A stretch of 64,000 bases of DNA, taken from Datisca glomerata. Lineage: Eukaryota; Streptophyta; Magnoliopsida; Cucurbitales; Datiscaceae. The notes below the pieces were generated by a model, which was given only the letters and a program-made list of their open reading frames with translations, was not told the origin of the DNA and ran no database searches. Positions 1-12,731 of this stretch are shown here, one piece after another. The position numbers were made by a program, and so were the translations under genes. Each line of letters begins with the position of its first letter. Position 1 is the first letter of the stretch. The stretch is taken from contig QANY01013423.1 of assembly GCA_003255025.1 (NCBI GenBank), forward strand, positions 1,787,779 through 1,851,778, given 5' to 3'.

Positions 1-1062
1 AATACTTAGATATTGGGGCATAAACTCTACTGCTTGGTAACTGTAACAACATAACATATGCTTAACACCTGATTAAGTGCAAAGACAGAGTCTTAGGTAA
101 AAGTTCATGGTTCCCTCACAACATACTTCCTGACTCTATCGCTATACTCCAGACTCAAAAAGTGAAGGGCAAACTGCAGGGGATAAAAAACACCCGGACT
201 AAAGCCTACTCAATAATATTTCTGAACAAGGCTCAATACTCTCATTTCTTGGGTAGGGCCCACATTAAGTCTAAACCGAGGACTCATCGGTGATCGAAGT
301 CACCATGAGGACCGAGGCACCCTCCACGACCAGATCGATAGACACGACCCCACCTATACTTACATTATCGAGGTCACACGGATGACGGAAGTACTCTCAA
401 ACCTAAGATCACGGTTACTCGAGATAGTCGATATCATTTTGCCATCACGATAAGATATAATAATCAGTCATACAAGGAAAAGATAGGAACACATCAAATC
501 TATCAGTCAATCTTAATGATTGTTAAAGAAGATAAGATGATAACTAAAATATCCTGATTTGTGAAATATTCTTCATGAATATCTCCAATTCCTTATCAGA
601 ATAAGAAGTTACACTGAACTAGAATGTTTGACTGATATGAAAAATTATTATAAATATATTATGGTCATCATAAAATGGTAAGCGATTCTCCACACTACTA
701 CTTTTCTCTAAACACTCTACTGACTGATCATCAGAGTGCATTAGGTGGGACACTCCCGGTGCCCTACTTACTACTTTCACGACCGTTCTTGATTTTGATA
801 GACCTCTAGACAAGTCACCGAACGACATGTGACGGAGCCCACGACATTCGATACTTGTACATTTTTCGCATCAATAGATACCACAAACCATCTTATGCGT
901 CTTTTACTATTTAAATTGATTTTTTTGCTTTACAAGACAGCGAAAATGAAAGCTAGCCCCAGATTATACGTTGATATTGAAAAATAGGAAACTCGGAGCG
1001 TCATAATGAAAACAGAGCAATGATGGGATTTAAGTAGGGAGTGAGAGAAAAGTAGAGTGAGA
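1..1062. other. No gene recognised
   Basis: No reading frame here resembles a protein I know. The base composition and the gypsy LTR just downstream make decayed transposon sequence likely, but I see no diagnostic domain, primer site or LTR end. The 69-codon antisense frame at 619-828 has no recognisable motif. Confidence 0.4.
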
Positions 1063-1124
1063 GAAAAATCAGTCAAAACAAATTTCATGTATGATTTCAA
1101 GTAAATTGTTTTGACTGATTTTTC
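1063..1124. repeat. Hairpin-forming inverted repeat
   Basis: A 19-bp perfect inverted repeat (1063-1081 and 1106-1124) surrounds a 24-base loop. It begins GAAAAATCAGTCAAAACAA. It could be a stem of a small decayed element; no target duplication was found. Confidence 0.6.
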
Positions 1125-2211
1125 AATTGAAATTTGTTTACTCAGTGTAAACTTTAATTTCGTTAAGATTACATTTTGATGGTATCAGATTTACATTGTT
1201 TTTGTTGTAGTTTCTTCAAACCTTGATTCTTTCATTTGTCCACTTCTACGTGGCATTTATGACCTCATCCAAATGGGCTTTGTAATAAATTGAATCGATT
1301 GGTTTCAAACAATTAAAATAAGTTATTTTAATGTGATTCAATAGTTTTATAAATTAGTAAACAATTGAACTAATATTTGAATTGATTTTGAATGTTCACT
1401 GGATTTTTATAGTCTTTAAACAATTTTGTGCTTCACCCCTTTTGTTTGATTGCTTACTCTCAATCCGTGTAAGTTATTTAGACTTGTCAAACCTGATTTA
1501 AATCAATCCGTTCCAGTTTAGACCCAATAATTTGAACCCAATCAAACCAAACTGAACCAGTCCAACATAATAGAACCAACCGGGTTCAGACCAACCAGAC
1601 TTAGTTGAACCGATCTGAACCGCTCGATCAATTATTACCCAGCTTATTTCTCACCGTTCTATCACCATTTATTTTTATTTAATTAAATAATTATAGTATT
1701 ATATGAATATTTTGTGATCTGAGATCTTTGGATTTCATGTCATTAGTTGCTGAATTTGATTCATAATGATCTAAGTGAATTTACATTGTAATGTGACCCA
1801 CGTGTGATAAATGTAAGATGTGTTATTCTCATCAGTTTTAATTGTATGTAAACATGTTATGTTCATATATATGTTTTATGTAAGTGAGCTTATATAGTGA
1901 TTTGACTCCGATGTTATAATCGTATTATGTATTTATATTTAATATTTGTTCAATTATTTTTCGATAATGTTTATATCCATGAACTCTTTGATAATTATTT
2001 ACTGTTCAGTTATTAATTTGATTATCATGAGATAAATGTCTGAGTATGTTTGATTATGTCTGATTATACGTTAGTATGTTATTATGTATTATTCCGTTAT
2101 ATGTATCATTATGCATTATATATTTAAATGTGATCCATATGATTGATTGTTATCAAGCATTGGAAAATTTGAACTACTTAACTAAATTAAGTCAAGTGGT
2201 AGCTATGCAAG

Positions 2212-3264
2212 ATATGAATTTAAGCACAAGCCTTAGCTAACAAGAAATTAGGTTGTTCACGTTTTGTTCTGTTATAAGAATCGAGTGTCATCTGTTCATG
2301 TTTTGGTCACACATAAGGTGTCATCTGTTCATGTTTTGATCACATATTGAGTGCCATCTGTAAAATGTTTTCCGGTACTCATGAGGTGTCATCTGTTCAC
2401 GTTTTCCATCACCTAGGAGTGCCATCTTTTCTATTACCCAATCAGTGTCATATGTTTCCGTCGCGCATTGTGTGTCATCTCTTTCGTCGCCAATTCGTCA
2501 TGTTACGTTTCAGTTCACGTGTGAACAGTTCTAATTAGGTTGTTAATTAGAGAATATGTCAAGACAATATATGAATAAGTTTGTTATATGATTATGTTTG
2601 AGACACGTGTTCTCTACGTGCTATGTTAAGCCATGTCATAATCAAGTATGTTACATTATTTCATTCATGATATATGTCAAGTTCAGTTATGTTTTGTCGT
2701 GATTGCATTTATGACATGTGGATGCATGTTATTTCATGAGTTTGTTTACTGAGTATTTTAAAATACTCACCCCCATAGTTGTTTATGATGCAGATGGTGA
2801 TGGCGAGGAGCATGAATGAAAGACCGTCATAACCAGTTTGATCATAAGAATTTATGATTTTCAATTTTATTATTTGCTTCAAGACTTGGGAAAACATTTT
2901 CTGTTAAAGTCAGTTATTCAAGTAGTTTATTTTACGCTAAGTTCTTCTACACATTAGGATTGTGAAAATTTCAGAATTATGGTTTTGAAGTTTTGACTTT
3001 ATTTTAGAGTTTAATTATATTTTATCGAGACTTTATTAATTTTGCATTTAAGATACATCATTGCTTCCGCTATTTAATGATTAAGATTCTAATTATGGAT
3101 AAGTTTAATGCTTCCACTATTTGAGGTCAAGGTTTTTCTATCATGGGTAGAATAAGATTTTAAAATATTTCAGAATTTTCTCAAAATTGTGGTTTGTATC
3201 GAATTTGAGATCTTGAAATTGTGAAATTACATGCATGCTTAACCCTCGAGGATTAGAGCGTTAC
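2212..3264 (+). repeat. Gypsy LTR, upstream copy (3' part of a 5' LTR)
   Basis: About 1.05 kb that is repeated in direct orientation at 3755-4812. It ends in GCGTTAC, followed at once by a tRNA-Met primer site (TGGTATCAGAGC, 3269-3280), so this is the 3' part of a 5' LTR of a Ty3/gypsy element. A run of short direct repeats built on GTGTCATCTGTTCATGTTTT lies at about 2280-2500. The true LTR start is upstream of 2212 but was not located. Confidence 0.75.
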
Positions 3265-3754
3265 GGTTTGGTATCAGAGCAAATGCTTTAGATTCTGTAA
3301 ACTTTTCTTAGTGAAAAATATGGCATGTCGCTCACTCTGCTCCTCCATCATCTTACAAGTTCGCTAAGCATGATATGTATGTTTTAATTATTGATCCAGT
3401 ATGATGTGCTTTAGTTTCATTATGGCATGTTTGATTATGTTTATGCTATATTTACACGATAAGACCAGGCTTTTGGTTAGTCAGGACTTTTGTGGGTAGC
3501 GAAGTATTGGCTCCCCTTACTAGAAACAACAATCACGCACTGATCGATCATGCTGTTAACCCTCTGACAACCATGATCGAAATGTTTCAAGAATTTTTAG
3601 AGTTGTTAAGGCAGACAACGACGGCTCGCCTAGCTCAATAGTGATCAAGAATAAAGGAAAGGCGTTCAATTTGACTTCCCAAGAAGCTGACGATTAGAAC
3701 GCAGTTGTTGCCGGTATACTTCTTACTCTTGGAGATTAAATCTTGATATTCAAA
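3265..3754 (+). pseudogene. Gypsy primer site with fused gag and protease scraps
   Basis: The tRNA-Met primer site at 3269-3280 is followed by a short gag N-terminal frame (about 3519-3633; residues NNNHALIDHAVNPLTTMIEM are readable). It ends in a stop, then comes a frame reading KGKAFNLTSQEADD, stop, NAVVAGILL (about 3654-3737). That second stretch resembles the linker and start of a gypsy retropepsin. The capsid, zinc knuckle and all of pol are missing, so a large deletion joined gag to protease. It encodes nothing functional. The Tekay/Del type is an inference from the linker. Confidence 0.55.
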
Positions 3755-4812
3755 ATATGAATTTAAGCGCAAGCCTTAGTTAACAAGAAATCAGGTTGTT
3801 CACGTTTTGTTATGTTATACGAATCGAGTGTCATATATTCATGTTTTGGTCACACATAGGGTGTCGTCTATTCATATTTTGGTCACATATTGGTTGTCAT
3901 ATGTAAATATTTTCCGTCATTCATGAGGTGTCATCGCTTCACATTTTCTGTCACATATAAGTGTCACGTGTTCTGTCACTCAATCTGTGTCATTTGTTTC
4001 CATCGTCCGTTGTGTGTCATATGTTTCATCACCCAATTCATCACGTTACGTTTCAGTTCACATGTGAACAGTTCTGATTAGGTTGTTAATTAGAGAATAT
4101 GCCAAAACAAGATATGAATAAATTTGTTATATGATTCTGTTTGAGACACGCGTTATCTACGTGCTATGTTAAGCCATGTCATGATTAAGTATGTTATGTT
4201 ATTTCAATCATGCTATATGTCAAGTTCAGTTATACTTTGTCATTATTACATTTATGACATGTGGATGCATGTTATTATGTGAGTTTGCTTACTGAATATT
4301 TTAAAATACTCATCCCCTATAGTTGTTTATGATGCAGATGGTGATGACGAGCAGCATGAGTGAGAGACTGTCTTAACCAGTTTGATCATAAGAATTTATG
4401 ATTTTCAGTTTTATGATTTGCTTCAAGACTTAGGAAAATATTTTCATTAAAGTCAATTATTCAAGTAGTTTATTTTGCGCTATATTTTTCCACGACTTGG
4501 GATGGTGAAAATTTCATAATTATGGATTTCAAGTTTTGACTTTATTTCAGAGTTTAATTATATTTTATCGAGATTTTATTAATTATGCATTTAAGATACA
4601 TTATCGCTTCCGTTATTTAATGATTAAGATTCTAATCATAGATATGTTTAATGCTTTTGCTATTTAAGGTCAATATTTTTTTACCATGGGTAAAATAAGA
4701 TTTTAGTATTTGTGAATTTTCTCAAAATTATGGTTTGCATCAAATTTAAGATTTTAAAATTTTAAAATTGTAAATTTGTAAAATTACATGCATGTTTAAC
4801 CCTTGAGAATCG
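3755..4812 (+). repeat. Gypsy LTR, downstream copy
   Basis: Direct repeat of 2212-3264 with many substitutions. It lacks a following primer site, as expected for a 3' LTR, but its 5' part is missing because the copy starts abruptly inside the LTR after the protease scrap. The pair therefore looks like an element shortened by deletion. Confidence 0.75.
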
Positions 4813-5500
4813 GGAGGAATATCAAACTTTCTGAATTTTCCATCAGAGGGAATTAAAGCTTAACCCGCAAGTCCATGACACAAGAATTGGCTGCTGGGCA
4901 ATGAGAAACAGAGAGAGGGGAAAATATTATAAAAAATACAGGCAGATAAAAGTCTTTTTTTACTAGCATTTTCCTTTCCTTTCTCTACAACCAATCAAGG
5001 CCTTAACGTTTTAATAAACCAGTTAGTGTTCTCCACAATACAAGACTCAAATGAGATAGTTTCTTCCCCTGTTTTTTCTTTCCCGGCAACCAAACAGAAA
5101 GCTAAAAATATATAATCATCAATTATGCCGCATTCCCGGTCCTAAATTTTGATTGAGAGGAACAGATAAAAGAAGCTGACCTTCAAGTGAGAGAGAGAAG
5201 TTGAGACAGGGAGGGAAGCAGAGAGCGAAAGAGAGAAGCAGATAGTTGCAACAAAAAGAGATAAAATAGAAAAAAGAGAGTGGGAGAGAGAAGCAGATAC
5301 GTAGAGAGAGAATCAAAGAGAGAAACAGAGAGACGAGCAGAGAGATAGAAGAGCAAAGAGAGAGGGGGAAGAAAACGGTGGCGCTGGGAAAGTTAAAAAC
5401 CATAATCTGTGAAGGAGAAGATCGTGAGAGCCGTGTGAAGTAGCAGAGAGAATAGAGAGAAAACGAGTCGTGAAGAGTGATGTTTTAATTGATTGACATG
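4813..5500. other. Purine-rich tract, no gene
   Basis: From about 5145 to 5465 the + strand is strongly purine-rich, with repeated GAGAGAGAAGCAGA motifs. The antisense open frame across it (5119-5403) is a low-complexity Leu/Ser/Phe product of the tract and is not a gene. A similar GA-rich tract lies at 10195-10300. Confidence 0.6.
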
Positions 5501-7238
5501 TAAAAAATTATTCAAAAATTGATGAAAAATGTCACGTTATTAACAATCATGTCATCTATTTATTTTTTAAATGAAAATTACAGTAGAAATGATTTTAAAA
5601 GAGAATAAAAAATAAAAGAATAATACTATAAAATTTTAAAGGTGAAGATATAATTTAATAAATACGATACAAGTTGAAGTGTATGTAAGGTAATTAACCA
5701 TTTTACATATCTTCAACTTTATGATTGATAGACTAGTGCCTTATGTTGTTTCTGTAAGTCCTCCTTGCGGGCTGGGTCTATCCAGCCTATTACAGAAGAT
5801 CTTTGTTTTGTTGATTGTCATTCTGGTTAACGAAAGTTTGCTTAGTTTCAAAAAGCCACGTCAGGATATCCATCAAGGAAAGTGTTGCGTATAATTTTCC
5901 AACTTTATTAATTTACAAAAATAGTTTTCTCTATTGGTTTAGTCTGTCAAATATATAAAAACATTATCATGCAAGTGTTATTAGCAATTAAATCTCTTTT
6001 GTATTATGATTTTCCCATACTCATCAAGACGTTAATTAACGATTACGCTACATAATTTAGTCTTTCTTGACACTTTTTTTATAGATTTAGTTATCCAAAA
6101 ACTTGTTTATTTTAAAATAGTATAGCAGGATAATGTTTAAAATATATTTGTAAATTATTATCGATAACTTCAAATTATTTCTAGAGGTCGTATTGATAAA
6201 ACATATATTAAGACTTGATTGTTTAATTCTTTTTTAAGGTTTAGATGACTCTCTCTAGTAGTGTAATTTAGAGTAATAAGAATCGGTAATTAAATTTATG
6301 GAAAGAAAATAACCTAAATTTATTCTATATTATCTATTAATGATAAATCTACGTACTTAAAATACGTTTACTAAATAATTATAAGAAAACCAATTAAATA
6401 ATATATCATTCATTGATTGAGAAAAATGAGCAGGAAAATTCACCAGTAAGAATAATATCATGAAGAAATAATTAAAAGTTAAGATTAAATAATTAAAACT
6501 ATCAAACAACTTATAGTGGGTAGACTAAATGAAAAAAAAATATAAACTCAAGGACAGTAAAGTCAGGGTGATGAGCAAGAAATAGTTAAAGAATTATATC
6601 TCGAGTCGTAGTTCATTTGAGTGATAGTAATAGAGAATATTTTTTCACATTCTCTTTTCTCAACCAAGATAAAGAAGCAAAACATAAAAATTATAACCAA
6701 GATATTTTGAAAAAACCCAAAGATCTACTGAACCTAACTATCCAAAATGGGAAGCGTGTTAATGGAGAAGTAAATGAACTTTAAATGTTAGTGGAATATA
6801 TGGTGATTGAATATGAATGTGAAGAGATTATTAGAGTTTCAAAGTGTTAATTGGGAGTGGGTTGGACATGAAAGAAGTAAATGAAACTTGATTGGATTGA
6901 GTACTGAAATAGGTAAAATAATACAAATTTAAGCAAAATAGAATATGATTTACAAATCAACATAGTTTAATAAAAAAAATTTAAAAACCAAAAAGAAAGT
7001 TTAAATTTTAATTAATAATTAGAGAAATTATGATTTTACTTCAAAGTGTGGAAATAATCACATGTAGTAAATTGAAATAATAAAATACTAATTTATATAA
7101 TTAATTAGTAGTTAAGTTATTATGATATAATTTAAGTAATATATTTGTTACTATATGAAAAATATCATTGTCGTTTAATAATTTTGCGTGTAATAATATA
7201 ACTTTATCATTGGCGTTTACTATATTATTAATTATTAA
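5501..7238. other. AT-rich spacer, nothing recognised
   Basis: Very AT-rich DNA with no open frame of note. A small block at about 5755-5800 is GC-richer and contains GGCTGGGTCTATCCAGCC, a 6-bp stem with a 6-base loop. I could not assign it to a family. Confidence 0.4.
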
Positions 7239-7394
7239 TCACTACTACTTCTAAAGTGACGTTAAAAATTGTGGGTTAGGGGTTGAAGTTGACGTTCAAA
7301 GTTGTAGGGTGTTTTCGGAATTTAATTAATTTAGTTGGATAAATGTGTCTACAAATATTTCTCCACCCTAAGCCATATTTAGAAGTAGTGGTGA
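7239..7394. mobile_element. Tourist-type (PIF/Harbinger) MITE
   Basis: A 156-bp element with 17-bp terminal inverted repeats starting TCACTACTACTTCTAAA (7239-7255 against 7378-7394, one mismatch). It is flanked on both sides by TAA (7236-7238 and 7395-7397), the 3-bp target duplication expected of PIF/Harbinger elements. It has no coding capacity. The repeat also contains CACTA, but a CACTA element would start exactly there and the flanks would then not match. Confidence 0.7.
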
Positions 7395-7539
7395 TAATTT
7401 CAAAGTTTTTATAGGCCATTATCTTCTACCTCATTCATGTTAAATGTTTTGATATATATTATTAAATATAAATGCATATGACAGTTCCTATCAATAGGCT
7501 CACAAGCGTGTAGACATAGCACTAGTCTTGATTAATTTT

Positions 7540-8425
7540 GATACCCCCTCAAACTCAAGGTGGAAAAGCATATGTCATGTTAAGTTGGATGTTAAGCCTA
7601 AAAAATGTCCTAGTGGATGAGCTTTGGTGAAAATGTCAACAACATGACTAACAGTTGCAACATAGAGGACTTGAATGACCTCGAGAGATGTGTTGATGAA
7701 TGAAGTGACAATCTATTTCTATATGCTTAGTTATTTCATAAAAGACAATTTTTTGTGCAATTTGAATTGTATTTTGATTATCACAATGGAGAATTGTAGT
7801 GGAAACGTGCATAATATCCATAGCTTCAAGTAACTATCCGAACCAGATAAGTTCTTGAGAGGCAATTGGCCATAACTCAATGTTAAACCTTTATACTTGT
7901 TCTTGTTGTCACAGTTTATTGCTGACTACACTGAGAGATCAGGTAGTTCTTAAGAAGAAGCAAAAACCTTTAGTAGAACATCTGTCAGTAGGATCATTTT
8001 CCCAATAAGCATCAAAATAAGCATGAAGTTCAATAATACTTTTAACTGAGAAGTGCATGCCATGAAATAGGGGTTCATATACGAATAACAACAGAAAATG
8101 AGTAAAGCGGGAAGCAGACAAAAACTGATTGACAATATGGACGACATAAGCAATGACAGGTCTAGTAACTGTGAGGTCAACAAGACTTCGCACAAATTGG
8201 GGATAAAAAAAGTGTTGCATCGTTTGGTGGATAGATATAAAGAGGAGTAAGACATATATTTTGCTCAAGAAGAGTGGGGACAGTCCTACTATCACTTATA
8301 CCAGCGTAAATAAGAATATCATACGCATTTTGGCTTGAGAAAGATAATAAACATCAAAATCATATGAGACCTCAAGTCCAAAAAAGTAACTAAGATTCTC
8401 GAGATCCTTCACACAAAATGGTGAC
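7540..8425 (-). pseudogene. Copia polymerase fragment (end of RT, RNase H), antisense
   Basis: Read on the minus strand from 8425 downward, this is the end of a Ty1/copia reverse transcriptase and its RNase H. The order is a degenerate KDLENLSYFFGLEVS block, DVYYLSQAK, then SLVDLTVTRPVIAYVVHIVNQF (split here by its position in the frame 7939-8295), then the RNase H acidic block AYFDAYWENDPTDRCSTKGF. The tail includes a KHIEID-like stretch near 7700, and a purine tract (TTGAGTTTGAGGGGG) near 7545-7560 is probably the 3' polypurine tract. Stops and frameshifts are present. The upstream part of the same RT lies at 20702-20960. The two were separated by the Tat insertion 8426-20701. Confidence 0.8.
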
Positions 8426-8525
8426 TGCTATGAGTGTTTTCTTAACGACCCATGACACAATGACACATGTCACGCCACATTAGAAATCTCCCGACATCAG
8501 GGAAAGAGTGTGACCGACATCGTCT
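8426..8525 (+). repeat. Tat 5' LTR, first 100 bp
   Basis: It matches the first part of the intact LTR at 19971-20701 (TGTTATGGGTGTTTTCC there, TGCTATGAGTGTTTTC here). It stops at CGTCT (8521-8525), where a Tekay-type LTR begins. The same pentamer begins the rest of this LTR, found inverted at 14891-15461. Confidence 0.75.
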
Positions 8526-9884
8526 TGTAACACCCTCATACTAAAAAATACCTTATTGATTAAATTATAGGAAGTGTTATCATTTTTAACGTTAGTTAAT
8601 CATTAAATATGAAAATGTTGCTTAATTTAAAACCTAACTTAATCAAATTCTTTATTTAAAATTATCAATATTAATTTTAAATTACTTAAATAATAAAAAT
8701 TAACAGCAGAAACATAGTAATTTACCAATCAATATTTTTAAGCTAAAACGTCAAAATAAAGAATAATTAATCATAAGGCATTTGTCTGAAATCTTTATTC
8801 AAAATATTCTACTAAGACCGGTCCGCCCACAAGGTGTTGTTTTGCAATTACTCCTAACTTGAAAAGTATAAGGAAAAATGAATGAGCTAAAACCCAATGA
8901 GTAAAACTTTACACATACTTGGCAAACACATAAGCATTCAATAAATCATTTGTGTTTTGACATAAAATTTATATAAATCATTTTTATCAATTTATTGCAT
9001 TTGCTTTAACATTACATCTTTCATTAAAGTTCTTTCATGCAAACTTTTGCCACATTCTTTTCTTTATTAAAACCCAATAGGTAAAATCTTACACATACTT
9101 GACAAACACATGCGCATTCAAATCCAGTTAAATCATTTGTGTTTTGACATAAACTTTATATAAATCATTTTTTATCAATTTATTGCATTTGCTTTAGCAT
9201 TACATCTTTCATTTAAATATTTTCATACAAACTTTTGCCACATTCTTTTCTTTACTATTTCCATTGCATTCTTTTCTTTACATTATTCACGAGTTCACTT
9301 GTGTAATGTTCAACCAATCAGACGCAGTGGGTCGTTATTACGAAAACTATTTCAACTACCGGATCATTGGTAGTATCGCCGGATAAGTCAAACGATCATT
9401 CATTAACATTAACCATTAAACATTATCGGGTCCCCCGGTCCCCCACATCCCATTTCCTACTCACCCTTTTCATGGCATAAATATACACCTAGTCTTTTAA
9501 ATCTTTATTTATTATTAATTATATTCATATTATAAACCATAAGGTTTAAGTGTGTACGTATTCTCATTCATTAACATCACAATGCATATACACCATAAAT
9601 AACATAATAATATATACAGTTAAGCATGATATCACACACACAAAAATTTCATATTGGAGATTTCAATTACAAAGAATTGAGCGAGAGCACCATGATAAAT
9701 AATCATTTTCAGAGTATGATAAATATTAAAATATTTCATATGTGAGATTCAAAAGCATTTCAAAAATATTTCATATGTGATATTCACTTACAAAGAATCG
9801 AGCAAGATCATCATGATAAATAATCCAACATCATAATTTTTAGAGTATGACAAATATTAAAATATGCGTAAAATTTTACTTACC
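8526..9884 (-). repeat. Tekay-type gypsy LTR, antisense, copy 1
   Basis: It begins TGTAACACCC, the reverse complement of the LTR end GGGTGTTACA seen next to a primer site at 16988-16995. It is similar along its length to 15462-16613 (same orientation), and its first third matches 16614-16995 (opposite orientation). The LTR probably continues past 9884 to about 10150, but no second copy of that part is available for comparison. A local duplication of about 190 bp (8930-9060 and 9090-9250) is visible inside. Confidence 0.65.
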
Positions 9885-11079
9885 TTAAATGAAACCAACT
9901 ATTGACCTGAAATTCAAGAATCTCATATCACAAGATATTCAAATAATAATTAAATATTTAATAAATTAGGACGGTGAAGGAGGTCGGAAAGTGGGGAAAT
10001 AACACGGGTGTAATCTGATCAAAATGGTTTAGAACTAGCTCAACTTGTTCTGATTTGTCTGAACCGGTTCCATATAGTCTGATTGAACTAGTTTGTATGG
10101 GTGGTTCAACAAGGTTGTGTTAGAGTAGCTGTCGGGTTACAAAACCCGATTATAGATCGATAGAAAAATAGAGGAAGAAAGAATGGGGAAGGGAAGAAAT
10201 ACTTGCTAGTGATGGCAGAGAGGGAGAGAGAGAAAGAGAGAGAGAGAAGCAAAGGGAGAGAAGGAAAGAACAGTGAGAATAACCATAAACTAAACGAGGG
10301 AAAGAAAAAGAAAGGAGAATAGGAAGCTTACAAAATTGAAGCTTGCAGACGACGATAAGCTTCCTATTCTCCTTTCTTTTTAGGGATCGACAAACCCATT
10401 TGAAAGGGGATTAGTGGGTCTAATGTTTGAAATTTGTTTATTCATGGAAGAATGGTTAAATTTGGTAGCTGAAAACAATCACTTTAGAAGTTGTTTCTGT
10501 AAAACTATAGAAATTATTGTCTAATGTTGTGAAATTACTTAGCAGATGTAATGTTTAATGAAATGCCTCGATAAAGATGAGGCTTCTGCCTACTAGAGAA
10601 AATCCTTTTGAATTAGAGGTGACTTTAGCAGCCATTGTTCTAATCTCCTTTAGTTTAAGCGTTTGAAAAATTGGAAAATTGAACTTGTAGATGAGACAAC
10701 GAGATCAATGTAAATCTAATAATCTTGTTGTTGCATGTAAATGATGACAAACGATTGTATAATTCAGTATTATCATGTACTAAATAGTGTACAAAGTAAT
10801 ATTATTTTTATATGATACAGCACCAAACACTAGACAATATTATTTAATCTAATACAATGCAGTATAATACAATATGATAGATTTAGTACGGTACTACCTA
10901 ATATTATACTGACTGTCAAACGATGCCTAAATATTTACATTTATGTTAGGGTTAGCTTTAGGTGTAAGCATGTATTGATGTGAATAATAAAAATAAGAGG
11001 GAGGTCCATGATGTAACCACTTAAATATTTAAAAATCTATTAAAAATATTTCCTCCATGATGTTACGATAAAAAATGAT
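9885..11079. other. Probable LTR remainder and GA-rich DNA, no gene
   Basis: The stretch to about 10150 carries the GAACCGGTTC-type motifs often seen in Tekay LTRs and is probably the 5' part of the antisense LTR. From 10195 to 10300 it is GA-rich, followed by a perfect hairpin (listed separately) and AT-rich DNA. No coding sequence was recognised. Confidence 0.4.
10305..10381. repeat. Perfect 26-bp inverted repeat
   Basis: Arms 10305-10330 and 10356-10381 are exact reverse complements over 26 bp, with a 25-base spacer. The left arm reads AAAAAGAAAGGAGAATAGG and continues AAGCTTA. An exact arm match inside otherwise decayed DNA suggests a recent event or a template-switch artefact. Confidence 0.85.
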
Positions 11080-12717
11080 AGCTTGTCTCATCGAGGGGTG
11101 AAATCTAAACTATCCCCTATCGCATTGAGACTCTTCTCGTTTGGTTAACGCCCAAATATCTCCACATCTAGCTTAACCAATCATTAATGGTTTTGGTCGC
11201 CTTGACCCCATTGAATAACCTCTAAGCAAGGATTCAAATGTACTTCAGTCTAAGTCTTTAACCAACACATCGACTCATAAAAGTTGCTATGGACTAACAG
11301 TCCGTCTATGGGACAGTCCTGCTCCACCACTTCCTTTAGAAGTCTTAGCTTCTCAAGCAACTCGATAACTCAAAGCGACACGACTCCTAAATTTCTCCCA
11401 TTGAAGAGAAGACCTCTATGAGCGGTTCTAAACTATTCCTCATGGCACGATCAAGTTCACGTTGGAGACCTTGTGAACGTTACGTAAACGACTCTCCCAC
11501 TTAGTTTTAAAAAAAAAAACTTTGGATTTTTGTTTGTTTTCAAAACATATTTTTTATTAATATAAAAAACGTGATGAAATTTATAAATCATTTATTTAAT
11601 TTTAAATCTCAATTTAAAATCATAACCATTAAAAATTTCACATTGTAATTAAATTATAACCATTATAATTAATCTACAATGATGCATATACATGCTACAT
11701 GGTAGTTTGATATTGACACATCCCTAGTTCTATATGACATGTTATATGATGATGTGTGATTAAAATTAAATCATACATTTAAAATTAACATCCCTATTGG
11801 CTCATTTCTAATTACAACCCAAAAAATTATAAATTAATTTACAAATCTTCATGACGTCTGTAATTATCTTTTTGTCCTTAAGGTTGTCCCACCACTTTGT
11901 AACTCTTTATAAAAGTTCATTTCCATTTTAAAATCAAATTTCAAATTTCAAAATTTTAAAATTTAAATTTTGATTAAAACTCTTTAATTAAGGAAAACTA
12001 TTTTACTAATTAAATAATCTCATTAATTATCTTTTTTCTAAAAACAAAACAAAAAATAAAAAGATAATATTGATAATTATTTTTTGAATTCAAAATTTAA
12101 CAAAGATAAAAAGATAAAAATATAAAATAGATAATTATCTTTGAATTCAAAATTGTCTTTTATCCGTTTAAAATTTAAAAGATAAAAAAATATGATAAGG
12201 TCTATCGTGAAATATCACATGATTTCTTACACCCTAATTGTTATCACCTAGGGTTTTATAAACCCTAATCACCATGCAAGGCACAGGAGTGAACAACGGC
12301 GATGAATGGCACCGGAATAGTTCTGCGACCGCCGAAAGCAGCAACTCATGTGAGAACAGTAATTCTAGAGTGAACAGTTTTTCCACGTGAAGAGTGCACT
12401 TCCATCGACTTCTCGGTGGCTGTCCGGCGGTTTCGAGTAGTTTTCAGTGATAATATCGAGGCGAAGACGGTTTTACATCAAATTTATAAAATTACGACTT
12501 TTGAAACAAAATAAATTACATAAAATCTTATGCCTAAAATCCTGTGCACATAAATTCTAAATTGAAATAAAAACGCCTAGAGCCAATAGTTAGGGATTCA
12601 ATCACATAGTACATTCAACACAGTTTTGAATCTACAAATACAAAATCATTTGCCAATATTCACAAAATTCATGATTCGTTCGTTTCAAATATCATTATGC
12701 ATAATCGAGAACATTGT
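11080..12717 (-). other. Internal leader of an antisense copia-type element
   Basis: This lies downstream, on the minus strand, of the LTR and primer site at 12718-14564, so it is the untranslated leader and internal DNA of that element. It includes a TAAGTGGGAGAGTCG stretch near 11490-11510 and a GC-richer block at 12230-12440. No gag or pol frame is recognisable. The element is either truncated or a large non-coding derivative. Confidence 0.45.
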
Positions 12718-12730
12718 GCTTTGATACCAA
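12718..12730 (-). other. Primer-binding site (tRNA-Met type)
   Basis: On the minus strand this reads TTGGTATCAAAGC, one base from the standard initiator-Met primer site, directly after the LTR end. It fixes the orientation of the 12732-14564 LTR. Confidence 0.75.
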
Positions 12731-12731
12731 T

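Noticed and set aside
5119..5403. Leu/Ser/Phe-rich antisense frame resembling a membrane protein
   Set aside because: It only translates the GA-rich tract; composition explains it.
7240..7393. CACTA (En/Spm) element because of the CACTA end
   Set aside because: Taking CACTA as the exact end gives unmatched 3-bp flanks. Starting one base earlier gives TAA on both sides, so PIF/Harbinger fits better.
7939..8295. 118-codon antisense open frame as a host gene
   Set aside because: Its sequence is a copia RT/RNase H (LTVTRPVIAYVVHIV, DPTDRCSTKGF). It is a retroelement remnant.
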